This document shows, one piece after another, positions 26,174 through 34,621 of a stretch of DNA of 64,000 nucleotides (positions within the stretch are counted from its first letter, which is position 1; each line of letters begins with the position of its first letter). The translations under genes and the position numbers were made by a program. Below the pieces are notes generated by a model. That model was not told the DNA's origin. It did no database searches and worked only from the letters and a program-made list of their open reading frames with translations. Source of the DNA: Diaphorobacter sp. HDW4B (GTDB lineage: Bacteria; Pseudomonadota; Gammaproteobacteria; Burkholderiales; Burkholderiaceae_C); NCBI RefSeq assembly GCF_011305535.1, contig NZ_CP049905.1:3222001-3286000 (forward strand), in the 5' to 3' direction.

Positions 26174-26626
26174 ATGTCCATGCCAGTTGTTTTCATCAAA
26201 GTGAGCCCGTCCCTGCATCAGCGAATTGTTGATTCAGGAGGGGAATTGCTCCGCCAAATGAGCGACATGCGACCAGTTGAAGGCTATTCGCATGGCTCAG
26301 ACGTGTTTGAGGAACTGGACTATCGCGACATCAGCAATTGGGTTTCCGACAATTCCAACCCGTTCTCTCGGCTGTTCAATGATGGCAAGGTGCTTGTCGA
26401 CGGGTACGAGTGGACCAGCGGACCTCCAGGTTACTTCTCCCCGGAAGAGGCGCGCGAAATTCTTCAGGAATTTCAAGGATATGACGTCGCTGATGCGTAT
26501 TCAGATTTTGGAGTCGAGGAAGACGAGTACGAAGATGAAGACCCTCACTGGCAATTCACGACAGTGATTGAGTTTTTTCAAAGAGCTGTCAGTGAAGGAA
26601 AAGGCGTCATTGTTGGCGTGGCTTGA
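26174..26626 (+). CDS. Hypothetical protein, possibly DUF1877/YfbM-like
   Basis: A 150-residue acidic soluble protein with no signal peptide. FSPEEAREILQEFQGYDVAD and the ending VIEFFQRAVSEGKGVIVGVA resemble the C-terminal part of DUF1877/YfbM proteins, which have no known function. A run rich in Asp/Glu (VEEDEYEDEDPHW) lies near residue 120. Base composition looks closer to 50% GC than the ~62% of its neighbours, and codons such as TTT, ATT and GAA are frequent, suggesting recent transfer. A GTG four codons upstream is an alternative start. It stands alone, between the G4 repeat and a convergent gene. Confidence 0.65.
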   Translation: MSMPVVFIKVSPSLHQRIVDSGGELLRQMSDMRPVEGYSHGSDVFEELDYRDISNWVSDNSNPFSRLFNDGKVLVDGYEWTSGPPGYFSPEEAREILQEFQGYDVADAYSDFGVEEDEYEDEDPHWQFTTVIEFFQRAVSEGKGVIVGVA

Positions 26627-26770
26627 CGATGCCTTGGACAGGGCGTGAGCTTCTCGGCTGAGTCACTCACTCGTGTCGAACCTATCCCTTCACGACCCAT
26701 CCGGTGCCGTATCGAACCGGCCCCGCCTCGAAGGCTTCTTTGGATGGGCAAGCAGCGTTTCGGGGCTGCT

Positions 26771-28477
26771 TCAGTTCCCCGGTTCCATGCTGCGGATGCG
26801 ATCCACATGGGCTTGCAGCGAGCGCAGCGCCACGGGCCACATGCGCTCGGGCACATCGTCGTAGGCGATCTTCACCCAGTCGTCGAGATCGCCCGAGGGC
26901 AGCTTCTGCATGGCCTTGAGCACCTTGGCTTCGCGGGCGAGGCGGTGGGCCTTGAGTTTGGCGATGGCTTCGCGCGCCTTTTCGATCACGTAGCCGTGGG
27001 CGGGCGCGATGAATTGCACGTCGAACCGGGCGCAGGCGGCGTCGAGCTTGTCGAGTGATTGCAGGTAGTCGTCCATGTTGCCGTCCGGTGGGCTGACCAC
27101 GGTGGTGCTGCCGTTGAGGACATGGTCGCCTGAGAACAGCAGGTTGTCTTCCTGCAGCAGCAGGCAGACGTGATTCGCCGCGTGGCCGGGCGTGTGGATG
27201 GCTTGCAGCGTGTGCGTGATTTCGCCGTCGGGCGAGGGGCCGCGCAGTTGCAGCAGTTCGCCGTCGGCCAGATCGCGGTCGGGTGTGAACTGGCTGTCCA
27301 CGCGAGACGTGGGCTTGGACGCAAGGCCCAGCACGGGCGGCTTGGGCTTGCCGTATTGCGCGACCATGTCCTGCAATGGTCTGGCACCGGGCGAGTGGTC
27401 GGGATGCGAATGCGTGCAGACGATCTGGCGGATGTCGCCGCCCGCCGCGCGCCAGAGTCGCTCAAGGTGCTCGGCGTCGGCCGGGCCGGGGTCGATGGCG
27501 ATGTAGCCGGTGGACGGGTCGCCGACCAAGTAGCTGTTGGTGCCGGGGCCGGTCATCACGCCGGGGTTGGGGGCTGTCAGGCGCTGCACGTTCTTGAGCA
27601 GCGGCACGGCGCGCTCGCTTTGCCAGTCGAGCGGGTGGAGGATCTGGCCGTCGGGCGTGACCATGGCGAGTTCGCCGAACGCAGGTTCGTGGTCCATGAA
27701 ACGGGTCTCGCGGCCCTTGACCAGACCGCTGCGCGGGCAGCAGTTCCAGAGCGGTTCCTCGTCTTTGGAGATCACGTCCATCAGCGACTGCACCGTGGCG
27801 TATTTGGTCAGGTAATCGAGCGTGCGGATGGTCGGGAAGATCATGAAGAACTTGCCGTCCTTGTGCTGCGCCAGCGCATCGGCCGGGCGCACCCAGACGG
27901 GCTCGAACTGCTCGGATTCGTCCGCCACCGGCTCCTGGCCTTCGGGCATGCGGCGCACCAGAAACGGCACGGAAAACCGCTTGGGCGAGGTGCGATCGGC
28001 CGTCCAGTGGGCGAGCACATGCATGTCATCCGCCACCAGCCGCAGGCCGCGCGCGGCGCACTGGGCGACGAAGGGCTGCTTGCGGTCGAGCGCGGCGATG
28101 TCGGTGGCATCGGCAAACCGGCCATCGTCGGCATGGCGGGCCAGCAGAATGCCGAGTTCCTCGAAGGTTTCGCGGATGCCGGCCACGGCCTCGGTCACGC
28201 GCTGGGCGTTCTGCGTGGCGCGGTGGTCGGTCTGGGCGTGCGATTCGGAGCTGGCGTCCTGCGCGTCGATTCCGCCGCCCGGAAACACATAGGCTCCGGG
28301 CAGAAAGCTCGCGTTGGGCGAGCGGCGGGTCATGAGGACTTCGAGCACCGTTTCGCCGTTGTTGTCACCGTTGTCTCGGGGCGCGTCGCGCAGCAGCAGC
28401 ACGGTGGCTGCAGGCCGCGTCTTGACGGGCTCGCGGTGGGTATGGAGTTGTTGGTTTGAGCGTGGCATGTCTTGCAT
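26771..28477 (-). CDS. NUDIX hydrolase fused to metallo-beta-lactamase fold hydrolase
   Basis: A 568-residue two-domain protein. The N-terminal ~270 residues are a NUDIX domain: SFLPGAYVFPGGGIDAQDAS, then GIRETFEELGILLARH, the REtFEELG core. From about residue 300 there is a LACTB2-like metallo-beta-lactamase domain with GPGTNSYLVGDPSTGYIAIDPG, the zinc motif THSHPDHSPG, HTPGHAANHVCLLL, FSGDHVLNGSTTVV and a C-terminal AHGYVIEK followed by a winged-helix region. Nudix enzymes split nucleoside-diphosphate-linked compounds (including CoA), while LACTB2-like proteins are hydrolases or RNases. No clear Shine-Dalgarno is seen; a second ATG lies three codons in. It is divergent from dapF. Confidence 0.82.
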   Translation of the reverse strand: MQDMPRSNQQLHTHREPVKTRPAATVLLLRDAPRDNGDNNGETVLEVLMTRRSPNASFLPGAYVFPGGGIDAQDASSESHAQTDHRATQNAQRVTEAVAGIRETFEELGILLARHADDGRFADATDIAALDRKQPFVAQCAARGLRLVADDMHVLAHWTADRTSPKRFSVPFLVRRMPEGQEPVADESEQFEPVWVRPADALAQHKDGKFFMIFPTIRTLDYLTKYATVQSLMDVISKDEEPLWNCCPRSGLVKGRETRFMDHEPAFGELAMVTPDGQILHPLDWQSERAVPLLKNVQRLTAPNPGVMTGPGTNSYLVGDPSTGYIAIDPGPADAEHLERLWRAAGGDIRQIVCTHSHPDHSPGARPLQDMVAQYGKPKPPVLGLASKPTSRVDSQFTPDRDLADGELLQLRGPSPDGEITHTLQAIHTPGHAANHVCLLLQEDNLLFSGDHVLNGSTTVVSPPDGNMDDYLQSLDKLDAACARFDVQFIAPAHGYVIEKAREAIAKLKAHRLAREAKVLKAMQKLPSGDLDDWVKIAYDDVPERMWPVALRSLQAHVDRIRSMEPGN

Positions 28478-28606
28478 TATGGGCAAGTGCGTTGACTCGT
28501 GCTGGCACGCACGCGACGCGGGCTGGCGGGCATGAATCGTCAACGACTACAGCTTATTACCGGGCGATTGGCCCGGATGCCCGGCGACAGCGGATAATTG
28601 GCGGAT

Positions 28607-29497
28607 ATGCCAACGCAGATCCGCTTCACCAAGATGCAGGGCGCAGGAAACGATTTCGTGGTGCTGGACGAGACCGTCCGCAGCTACGGCCTGTCTGCCG
28701 AACAATACCGGTTCATCGCCAACCGCCATTTCGGCATTGGCGCGGACCAGATCCTGACCGTGCGCGCTGCGCCGTCGCCCGAGGTCGATTTCGAATACGT
28801 GATCCACAACGCCGACGGCGGCGAGGTGGAGCAGTGCGGCAACGGCGCGCGCTGCTTTGCGCGCTTCGTGCACGACAAGGGGCTCACGCACAAGGACTCG
28901 ATTCGCGTGCAGACCATGAAGGGCGTGATTGCTCCGCAGCTCATGCCCGATGGCCGCGTGACCGTGGACATGGGCCGCCCGCGCTTCGAGCCCGAGGAAA
29001 TCCCGTTTGATGCCGGCAATCTGTACGCCATGGTGACTCCTCCGGGTGGCAAGCGCTGGCAGGTGCCGGTGGACTTTCCTGCTGGCTCGCGCACCGATGT
29101 GATGCTGACCGTCGTCTCCATGGGCAACCCGCACGCGGTGCAACTGGTGGACGATGTGGACACAGCGCCCGTCAACGACATGGGCCCGCTGATCGAAACC
29201 CACAAGCGCTTTCCCGAGCGTGTGAACGCTGGCTTCATGCAGGTCGCCAGCCGCAGCGAGATCAAGCTGCGCGTGTTCGAACGCGGCGTCGGCGAGACGC
29301 TGGCCTGCGGCACGGGCGCATGCGCGGCTGTGGCTGCCGGCATCCATCTGGGCCTGCTGGACCACCGTGTCGACGTGCACACCCGTGGCGGCCTGTTGAC
29401 CATTGCATGGTCGGGCAGCCTGCAAGATTCCGTTTTCATGACCGGCCCGGCCACCACGGTGTTCGAAGGCCAGATCGAGATTCCAGACCATCTATGA
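28607..29497 (+). CDS. dapF: Diaminopimelate epimerase
   Basis: A 296-residue PLP-independent epimerase converting LL- to meso-diaminopimelate for lysine and peptidoglycan synthesis. The two catalytic cysteines are Cys77 ([17 protein letters not shown]) and Cys234 ([11 protein letters not shown]). The N-terminal [18 protein letters not shown] is standard. The chosen ATG starts at the conserved end; a TTG three codons earlier is less likely. The stop overlaps the next start (ATGA), and the order dapF-DUF484-xerC matches that seen in many proteobacteria. Confidence 0.95.
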   Translation: MPTQIRFTKMQGAGNDFVVLDETVRSYGLSAEQYRFIANRHFGIGADQILTVRAAPSPEVDFEYVIHNADGGEVEQCGNGARCFARFVHDKGLTHKDSIRVQTMKGVIAPQLMPDGRVTVDMGRPRFEPEEIPFDAGNLYAMVTPPGGKRWQVPVDFPAGSRTDVMLTVVSMGNPHAVQLVDDVDTAPVNDMGPLIETHKRFPERVNAGFMQVASRSEIKLRVFERGVGETLACGTGACAAVAAGIHLGLLDHRVDVHTRGGLLTIAWSGSLQDSVFMTGPATTVFEGQIEIPDHL

Positions 29498-30195
29498 CTA
29501 CACCCTTCAACGCGAGCTCCAACGTGCCACCCATCACCGAAGAAGACATCGCCGAGTTTCTGGTCAACACACCGGATTTCTTCGAGCGCCACGCCGAAGT
29601 GCTCTCCAGCGTCACCATCGCCAGCCCGCACGGCCAGCGTGCCGTGAGCCTGCACGAGCGCCAGGCCGAGATGCTGCGCGAGAAGATCAAGGGTCTGGAG
29701 CAGCGCGTCATGGACATGGTGCGCCACAGTTCCGAGAACACCGGCATCGGCGACAAGATGCACGAATGGGTGCGTCTGCTGCTCGCGGTGAAGGAGCCGA
29801 TGCGCCTGCCCGCAGCGGTCGAAAACGGCATGCGTGATCTGTTCGACGTGCCGCAGGTTGCGCTGCGCGTGTGGGGCGTCAGCCCGGTGTACGCCGGTGA
29901 AGACTTTGCGCGCGGCGTGAGCGAGGACGCACGCGCGTTCGCGTCGTCGCTGACCAGCCCGTTCTGCGGTGCCAACATGGGCTTCGAGCCCACGCAATGG
30001 CTGCCGCAGGCTGCGCAGGTGCAATCGCTCGCGCTGCTGCCGCTGCGTGATGGCGCGATCGACAGCACCGAGCCCGCGTTCGGTCTGCTGGTGCTGGGCT
30101 CGCATGATCCGGCACGTTTCGAGGCTTCCATGGGCACGGAATTCCTCACGCGCATGGCCGAACTCGCCAGCGCTGCGCTGTCGCGTCTGCGCTGA
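29494..30195 (+). CDS. DUF484 family protein
   Basis: A 233-residue cytoplasmic protein of DUF484 (YigA-type). The N-terminal [24 protein letters not shown] block and the following [21 protein letters not shown] coiled segment are diagnostic; the rest is a GAF-like domain ([30 protein letters not shown]). Its function is not known, but it sits between dapF and xerC in many genomes. It starts in a 4-base overlap with dapF. Confidence 0.88.
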   Translation: MTTPFNASSNVPPITEEDIAEFLVNTPDFFERHAEVLSSVTIASPHGQRAVSLHERQAEMLREKIKGLEQRVMDMVRHSSENTGIGDKMHEWVRLLLAVKEPMRLPAAVENGMRDLFDVPQVALRVWGVSPVYAGEDFARGVSEDARAFASSLTSPFCGANMGFEPTQWLPQAAQVQSLALLPLRDGAIDSTEPAFGLLVLGSHDPARFEASMGTEFLTRMAELASAALSRLR

Positions 30196-30222
30196 TCGGC
30201 ACTGATCGACGTTTCGTTCCAC

Positions 30223-31254
30223 ATGGCCCGCAAGACCGCTGCAAAAACCAAGTCGCAGTCTGCGGGCGCAGTTGCCGAAGCAACTCTGGCAGTGCCGGTG
30301 GTGCTGCCGCCCGAGGCGCTCAAATATCTGGATTTCGTGCGTGTCGAAAAGCGCCTTGCCGCGCGCACGCACACGCTCTACACGCTCGATCTTGAAAAGC
30401 TCGTGCAGTTTGCGGCGGATGTCCATCAGCCGCTGCTCGCGCTGCAGAACACGCACATCCGCCGCTTCGTCGCGCAGATGCACAGCGGTGGGCGTTCCGG
30501 GCGCGGCATTGCGCTGATTCTTTCGGGCTGGCGTGGCTTCTTCACCTGGGCTGCGCGCCAGGGGCTGGTTCAACACAATCCGGTGCAGGACGTGCGCGCC
30601 CCCAAGGCTCCCAAACCCTTGCCCAAGGCACTCGGCGTGGACGATGCCGTGCGCTTGGCCGAACACGAACAACCCAATGCCGACCCGTGGCTCGAAGCAC
30701 GCGATGCCGCCATCGTCGAGCTGCTCTACGGCTGCGGCCTGCGTGTGGGCGAACTGGTGGGGCTGGACGTGATCGCAACCTCCACCGCACACAACGAAGG
30801 ACGCGGCTGGCTCGATTTGCAGGCCGGTGAAGCGCATGTCTTTGGCAAGGGCTCCAAACGCCGCATCGTACCCATGGGCAAACCGGCGGTCGCAGCCGTA
30901 CAGGCGTGGCTGGACATGCGTGCGCAGCCGTTTGGTGGCGAGTCGTCACCGCGTCTCGATGCCGCGTTGTTCATCGGACGACGCGGCGTGCGCCTGACTG
31001 CGCAATCGGTCTGGCTGCGCCTGCGCGAACGCAGTCAACTCGCGGGGCTGACCACGCCCGTGCATCCCCACATGCTGCGCCATTCGTTCGCCAGCCATCT
31101 GCTGCAATCCAGCGGCAATCTGCGCGCCGTGCAGGAACTGCTGGGCCACGCCAACATCACCACCACACAGGTCTACACGCGGCTCGATTTTCAGCATCTC
31201 GCGCAGGTCTACGACGCCGCGCACCCGCGTGCCAAACGCAAGCCGGAAGACTGA
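30223..31254 (+). CDS. xerC: Tyrosine recombinase XerC
   Basis: A 343-residue site-specific recombinase that, with XerD, resolves chromosome dimers at dif. The full catalytic set is visible: Arg174 (GLRVGEL), Lys212 (GKGSKRR), His283 and Arg286 (HPHMLRH), His309 (LLGHAN) and Tyr318 (VYTRLDF). The N-terminal SAM-like core-binding domain covers about residues 30-125. An N-terminal Lys/Ala-rich extension of about 20 residues precedes it. The dapF context marks it as the housekeeping recombinase, not an integrase of a mobile element. Confidence 0.94.
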   Translation: MARKTAAKTKSQSAGAVAEATLAVPVVLPPEALKYLDFVRVEKRLAARTHTLYTLDLEKLVQFAADVHQPLLALQNTHIRRFVAQMHSGGRSGRGIALILSGWRGFFTWAARQGLVQHNPVQDVRAPKAPKPLPKALGVDDAVRLAEHEQPNADPWLEARDAAIVELLYGCGLRVGELVGLDVIATSTAHNEGRGWLDLQAGEAHVFGKGSKRRIVPMGKPAVAAVQAWLDMRAQPFGGESSPRLDAALFIGRRGVRLTAQSVWLRLRERSQLAGLTTPVHPHMLRHSFASHLLQSSGNLRAVQELLGHANITTTQVYTRLDFQHLAQVYDAAHPRAKRKPED

Positions 31255-31284
31255 TCGTCAGCCGATCACGCCGCGTAGCGTCAG

Positions 31285-31553
31285 AGAACCTGTTCACGAT
31301 CTCCGCGGCGCCGCGCCAGTGTCTTTGCGGGATGGGATGCAAGGCGCAACACCGCAGCAATAGCCGTGCTATTGCGAGGATTTGCAACGCCGCAGACCGC
31401 CCGCAAAGGCACTGGCCCTTCGGGTTGGGGCGAAATCGGACGATTTTGGCGCGCTGGCTCTTGCATGGGCATGAGCCCATGCTGCGATCCATCACACCAA
31501 ACTCATCCCGATTGCGCCTCAACGCGGCATCGTGGAGATTGTGAATAGGTTCT
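31285..31553. mobile_element. MITE-like element with terminal inverted repeats
   Basis: A 269-bp non-coding element bounded by AGAACCTGTTCACGATCTCC on the left and, in inverse orientation, AGAACCTATTCACAATCTCC on the right (18 of 20 identical). Inside are further inverted repeats: CCAGTGTCTTTGCGGG (31316-31331) with its near-complement at 31401-31416, a perfect GCAATAGC-CGT-GCTATTGC hairpin, and a perfect GCATGGGC-ATGA-GCCCATGC hairpin. No transposase is encoded. The right end enters the 3' end of the fabF paralogue and supplies its last codons and stop. No clear target-site duplication is seen. Confidence 0.7.
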
Positions 31554-32810
31554 GAGCAACAGCGAAGCGTTCACGCCACCAAAACCGAAACCGTTGAGCA
31601 AGGCGATGTCGATGGCCAGCGGTCTTGCGCTGGTTCGCACCAGATCGAGTCCTTCGGTCAGCGGATCGGGCTGTTCGAGATTGAGAATCGGCGGTACCTT
31701 CTGATCGCGCAAGGCGAGTGTGGTGAAGATGGTTGCCACCGCCCCAGCCGCGCCCAGCATGTGCCCGACCGCAGACTTGGGCGCGCTGATCACCGGGCCG
31801 CCCGGCTGCGCACCGAAGACCTGACGAATCGCCGCCAGTTCGCCGCGATCACCGACCGGTGTGGACGTGGCGTGCGCATTCAGAAACTGCACTTCATGCG
31901 GCTCTACCTCGGCCTGCGCAAGCGCCAATCGCATGGCCTGCGCCGCGCCCGATCCGTCCTCGGGCCCGGAGGTGATGTGGTAGGCATCCGCTGACGTGCC
32001 GTAGCCCAGCACTTCGGCCAGCGGTGTGGCGCCGCGCGCCAGCGCATGTTCCAGCGATTCGAGCACCAGCATGCCCGCGCCTTCGCCCATCACAAAGCCG
32101 TCACGCGCGGCATCGAACGGGCGCGATGCCTTGGCGGGCTGGTCGCTGAAGCTGGTCGACAGCGCATTGGCGGCGGCAAAACTGCCGATGCTCACGCGGT
32201 CGATGGTCGCCTCGCTGCCGCCGCAGACCACCACGTCCGCCTCGCCGCAGCGGATCAGCCGCGCCGCATCGCCGATGGCCTGAACGCTCGCCGCACAAGC
32301 GGTGACGGGCGCGCCGATCGGTCCCTTGAAGCCATGTTTGATCGACACATGCCCCGCCGCGAGATTCACCAGAAACGCCGGAACCGTGAATGGCGACAGA
32401 CGTTGCGGCCCCTTCGCGTCGGTGGTGCGAACGGCATGGGAAATCGTGCCGAAGCCGCCCACGCCCGAGCCGATCACCGTGGCGGTGCGCTGCTGATCGT
32501 GCAGTGCTTCGGGCTTCCACTGCGCATGTGCAATGGCTTGCTCGGCAGCGCCGAGCGCGAAGGCGATGAAGCGGTCCATGCGGCGCTGCTCCTTGGTGGA
32601 GACCACGGAGTCTGCGTCCCAGCCTGCTTGCGGGTCTTCGTTCTTGTCGGGCACGCGCGCGGCAATCGCAACGCCGGTGCCTTCTCCGATCTCGGCGGGC
32701 AGCGTGCGAACGCCGGATTCACCCGCGAGCATGCGCTGCCACGCCAGTTCCACGTCGCAGCCCAACGGAGACACCAGTCCCATGCCTGTGATGACCACTC
32801 GCTTGTTCAT
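31503..32810 (-). CDS. fabF: Beta-ketoacyl-ACP synthase II (FabF) paralogue with element-derived C-terminus
   Basis: A 435-residue condensing enzyme. The Cys-His-His triad is present: Cys172 (VTACAASVQAIGDA), His313 (NAHATSTPVGD) and His350 (SAVGHMLGAAG). The family normally ends a few residues after GFGFGGVNASLLL; here the frame continues with RTYSQSPRCRVEAQSG, encoded by the terminal repeat and interior of the MITE-like element. The catalytic core is intact, so it is probably active. It lies alone, without acpP or fabD/G, and is divergent from a TetR regulator, suggesting regulated use in a special lipid or fatty acid process rather than the main FASII pathway. Confidence 0.88.
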   Translation of the reverse strand: MNKRVVITGMGLVSPLGCDVELAWQRMLAGESGVRTLPAEIGEGTGVAIAARVPDKNEDPQAGWDADSVVSTKEQRRMDRFIAFALGAAEQAIAHAQWKPEALHDQQRTATVIGSGVGGFGTISHAVRTTDAKGPQRLSPFTVPAFLVNLAAGHVSIKHGFKGPIGAPVTACAASVQAIGDAARLIRCGEADVVVCGGSEATIDRVSIGSFAAANALSTSFSDQPAKASRPFDAARDGFVMGEGAGMLVLESLEHALARGATPLAEVLGYGTSADAYHITSGPEDGSGAAQAMRLALAQAEVEPHEVQFLNAHATSTPVGDRGELAAIRQVFGAQPGGPVISAPKSAVGHMLGAAGAVATIFTTLALRDQKVPPILNLEQPDPLTEGLDLVRTSARPLAIDIALLNGFGFGGVNASLLLRTYSQSPRCRVEAQSG

Positions 32811-32830
32811 TTGTGCGCGCCTTGATATTG

Positions 32831-32873
32831 ATGATGAACGTCATCATAAAAGAATTTAGATGACGGGTATCAT
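32831..32873. promoter_or_regulatory. Twin dyad operators between fabF paralogue and tetR
   Basis: ATGATGA-ACG-TCATCAT (32831-32847) is a perfect 7-bp dyad. A second related dyad GATGA-CGGGTA-TCATC lies at 32858-32873. Both carry GATGA/TCATC half-sites, as expected for a dimeric TetR-type repressor acting on the divergent promoters. The second site overlaps an upstream ATG of the regulator frame, which supports using the later ATG as its start. Confidence 0.6.
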
Positions 32874-32880
32874 CAAAACC

Positions 32881-33543
32881 ATGAAAGTCACCAAGGCCCA
32901 ATCCGCAGAAAACCGTGCTGGCATCGTCGAGGCGGCTGCGCGCCTGTACCGAGAAAAAGGCCTCGGCGGCGTGGGCGTTGCGGACATCACGCGCAATGCT
33001 GGTTTGACCCACGGTGGCCTGTATCGCCATTTCGACTCCAAGGATGCTCTGGCTCGCGAGGCCTGCCTGCGCGCGTTCGACTGGACGATCACCCCGCTGG
33101 ACAAGCTGGAAGTGGAGGGCGGCCCGCATGATCCCGCCGCCAGGCTGCATGCGCTGGTGCACGGCTATCTCTCGGCAGAGCACCGCGACCATCCGGGCGA
33201 CGGCTGCCCCGCAGCGGCGTTGGCCGTTGATGCGGCGCGCGCGGGGCCGGAGATGTCCGAGGTGTTCGCGCAAGGCGTGGAGAGCAACATTCAGCGTTTT
33301 GCGCACGCCATCATGAGCGATGGGCCACATGCACCCGGTGCCGAGGAGCGCGCGCAAACCATTCACGTGCTCGCCAGCATGGTTGGCGGGCTGGTGCTTG
33401 CGCGTGCGACGGCGGCTGGCAATCCGGCGTTGTCGGAGGAGATTCTGGCGACGTTGCGCGAGCAGTTGGCACCAGAGCCCAAGCCGACATCAAAGCAGAA
33501 GCCCAAGCCAAAACCAAAGTCCAAGTCGGGCGCAAGGCGCTGA
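32881..33543 (+). CDS. TetR family transcriptional regulator
   Basis: A 220-residue repressor. The N-terminal DNA-binding helix-turn-helix is clear: IVEAAARLYREKGLGGVGVADITRNAGLTHGGLYRHFDSKDALAREA. The ligand domain contains the DHPGDGCPAAAL segment seen in the TetR_C_16/AcrR-like group often linked to stress or lipid genes. The last 25 residues are a Lys/Pro-rich tail (KPKPKPKSK), which may add nonspecific DNA or RNA contacts. Divergent from the fabF paralogue across a gap with two dyads, it most likely controls that gene and itself. Confidence 0.9.
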   Translation: MKVTKAQSAENRAGIVEAAARLYREKGLGGVGVADITRNAGLTHGGLYRHFDSKDALAREACLRAFDWTITPLDKLEVEGGPHDPAARLHALVHGYLSAEHRDHPGDGCPAAALAVDAARAGPEMSEVFAQGVESNIQRFAHAIMSDGPHAPGAEERAQTIHVLASMVGGLVLARATAAGNPALSEEILATLREQLAPEPKPTSKQKPKPKPKSKSGARR

Positions 33544-33558
33544 GCTTCGTTGCTGGCT

Positions 33559-34458
33559 TCAGCCCTTCACCAGTTCCTCGATCAGATCCAGCGTGGCCTG
33601 CTGTGTGCGGGTGATGGGCCGCAGCGCGCTGGTGGCGATCCATGACATGACTTGCATGCAGGGCTGACCAATCTCCTGCACGAGAAATGCAGCGGGCTTG
33701 ACCGAGCTGCTCACGGCGTGGCGCGTCAGCACGGCAAAGCCCAGACCTTCCGCGACCAGCTCCAGAATGGCGGGAACGCCGTCCACTTCCTGCGCGACCT
33801 TTGGCGTGAGCCCGAGTTCGGCCAGCGATGCTTCGATCTGCATGCGGATGGCGTTCGGTCGGCCGGGGATGACCAGCGGGAGCGTTGCCAATTCGGCCAT
33901 CGGCAAGGGCGGGAGCGGCTTGGCGGATGCCTTGTGGGGCGAGGGGTTGGGGCGCACCAGCACCAGGTCTTCCTGCATGAGCGGCTGGGCCTCCAGCCCA
34001 TCTGCGTTGCGCAGGTTGTAGAGCACGGCGATATCGAGTCGGCCCTGCAAAAGCGCTTCCTGCATGGCGACCGTCAGCCCTTCGGAAATGCCGAGTTGTG
34101 CGTCCGGAAAGCGTCGCCGGAACTCGCGCAGCAGCGGCACGGCATAGGCGCGCGCCACGCTGGGCGGCATGCCGAGCGCCACGCGTCCAGCCAAACCGCC
34201 GCGCGCGCTGGCCAGTTCTTCTTGCGCGCGCGCCACCTGGTGCAGGATCGCGCGGCCATGCTTGAGCAGCAACTCCCCCGACTCGGTCATGGTCACGCCG
34301 CGCCCGTTGCGCTTGAGCAGGTTGTTGCGCAGTTCCACCTCCAGCAGTCGCACTTGGCGGGACAGCGCGGGCTGGGCCACGTCCAGCACCTGCGATGCAC
34401 GGGTGAAACTGCCCAGTTCGGCCACTCGCACGAAGTATTCCAACTGCTTGAGGTCCAT
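33559..34458 (-). CDS. LysR family transcriptional regulator
   Basis: A 299-residue regulator starting MDLKQLEYFVRVAELGSF. The helix-turn-helix is FTRASQVLDVAQPALSRQVRLLEVEL, and the effector domain spans about residues 90-290. An upstream in-frame extension of 11 codons is rejected because the family start is here. It is divergent from the first gene of the protocatechuate cluster, the standard LysR layout. In Sphingobium the 4,5-cleavage genes are controlled by the LysR protein LigR, so a similar role is likely, though the effector is not known. Confidence 0.88.
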   Translation of the reverse strand: MDLKQLEYFVRVAELGSFTRASQVLDVAQPALSRQVRLLEVELRNNLLKRNGRGVTMTESGELLLKHGRAILHQVARAQEELASARGGLAGRVALGMPPSVARAYAVPLLREFRRRFPDAQLGISEGLTVAMQEALLQGRLDIAVLYNLRNADGLEAQPLMQEDLVLVRPNPSPHKASAKPLPPLPMAELATLPLVIPGRPNAIRMQIEASLAELGLTPKVAQEVDGVPAILELVAEGLGFAVLTRHAVSSSVKPAAFLVQEIGQPCMQVMSWIATSALRPITRTQQATLDLIEELVKG

Positions 34459-34464
34459 GACTTT

Positions 34465-34476
34465 TATCAATTGATA
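34465..34476. promoter_or_regulatory. Palindrome in the LysR/pmd divergent gap
   Basis: TATCAATTGATA is a perfect 12-bp palindrome seven bases before the LysR start codon. Further along the gap a tandem AGTTAT-GCCGA-AGTTAT is seen. Either may be part of the LysR binding region that drives the cluster to the right; no T-N11-A assignment is certain. Confidence 0.4.
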
Positions 34477-34621
34477 TCGCAAAGAAGACAAGCATACATT
34501 CAGTTATGCCGAAGTTATATATCTGCTAGCGTGTCCGCGCTCTTTATTGATGAAAGGCGTGTCTTGAGAATCGGCTCCAGAACGACGACGAACGCGTCGC
34601 TGGACAACAGGAGACAGGCAC

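Noticed and set aside
30223-31553. XerC-like recombinase beside a MITE-like repeat as evidence for an integrated mobile element.
   Set aside because: The dapF-DUF484-xerC order is a common housekeeping arrangement and no attachment-site repeats or cargo genes are seen; the repeat is a separate small insertion.
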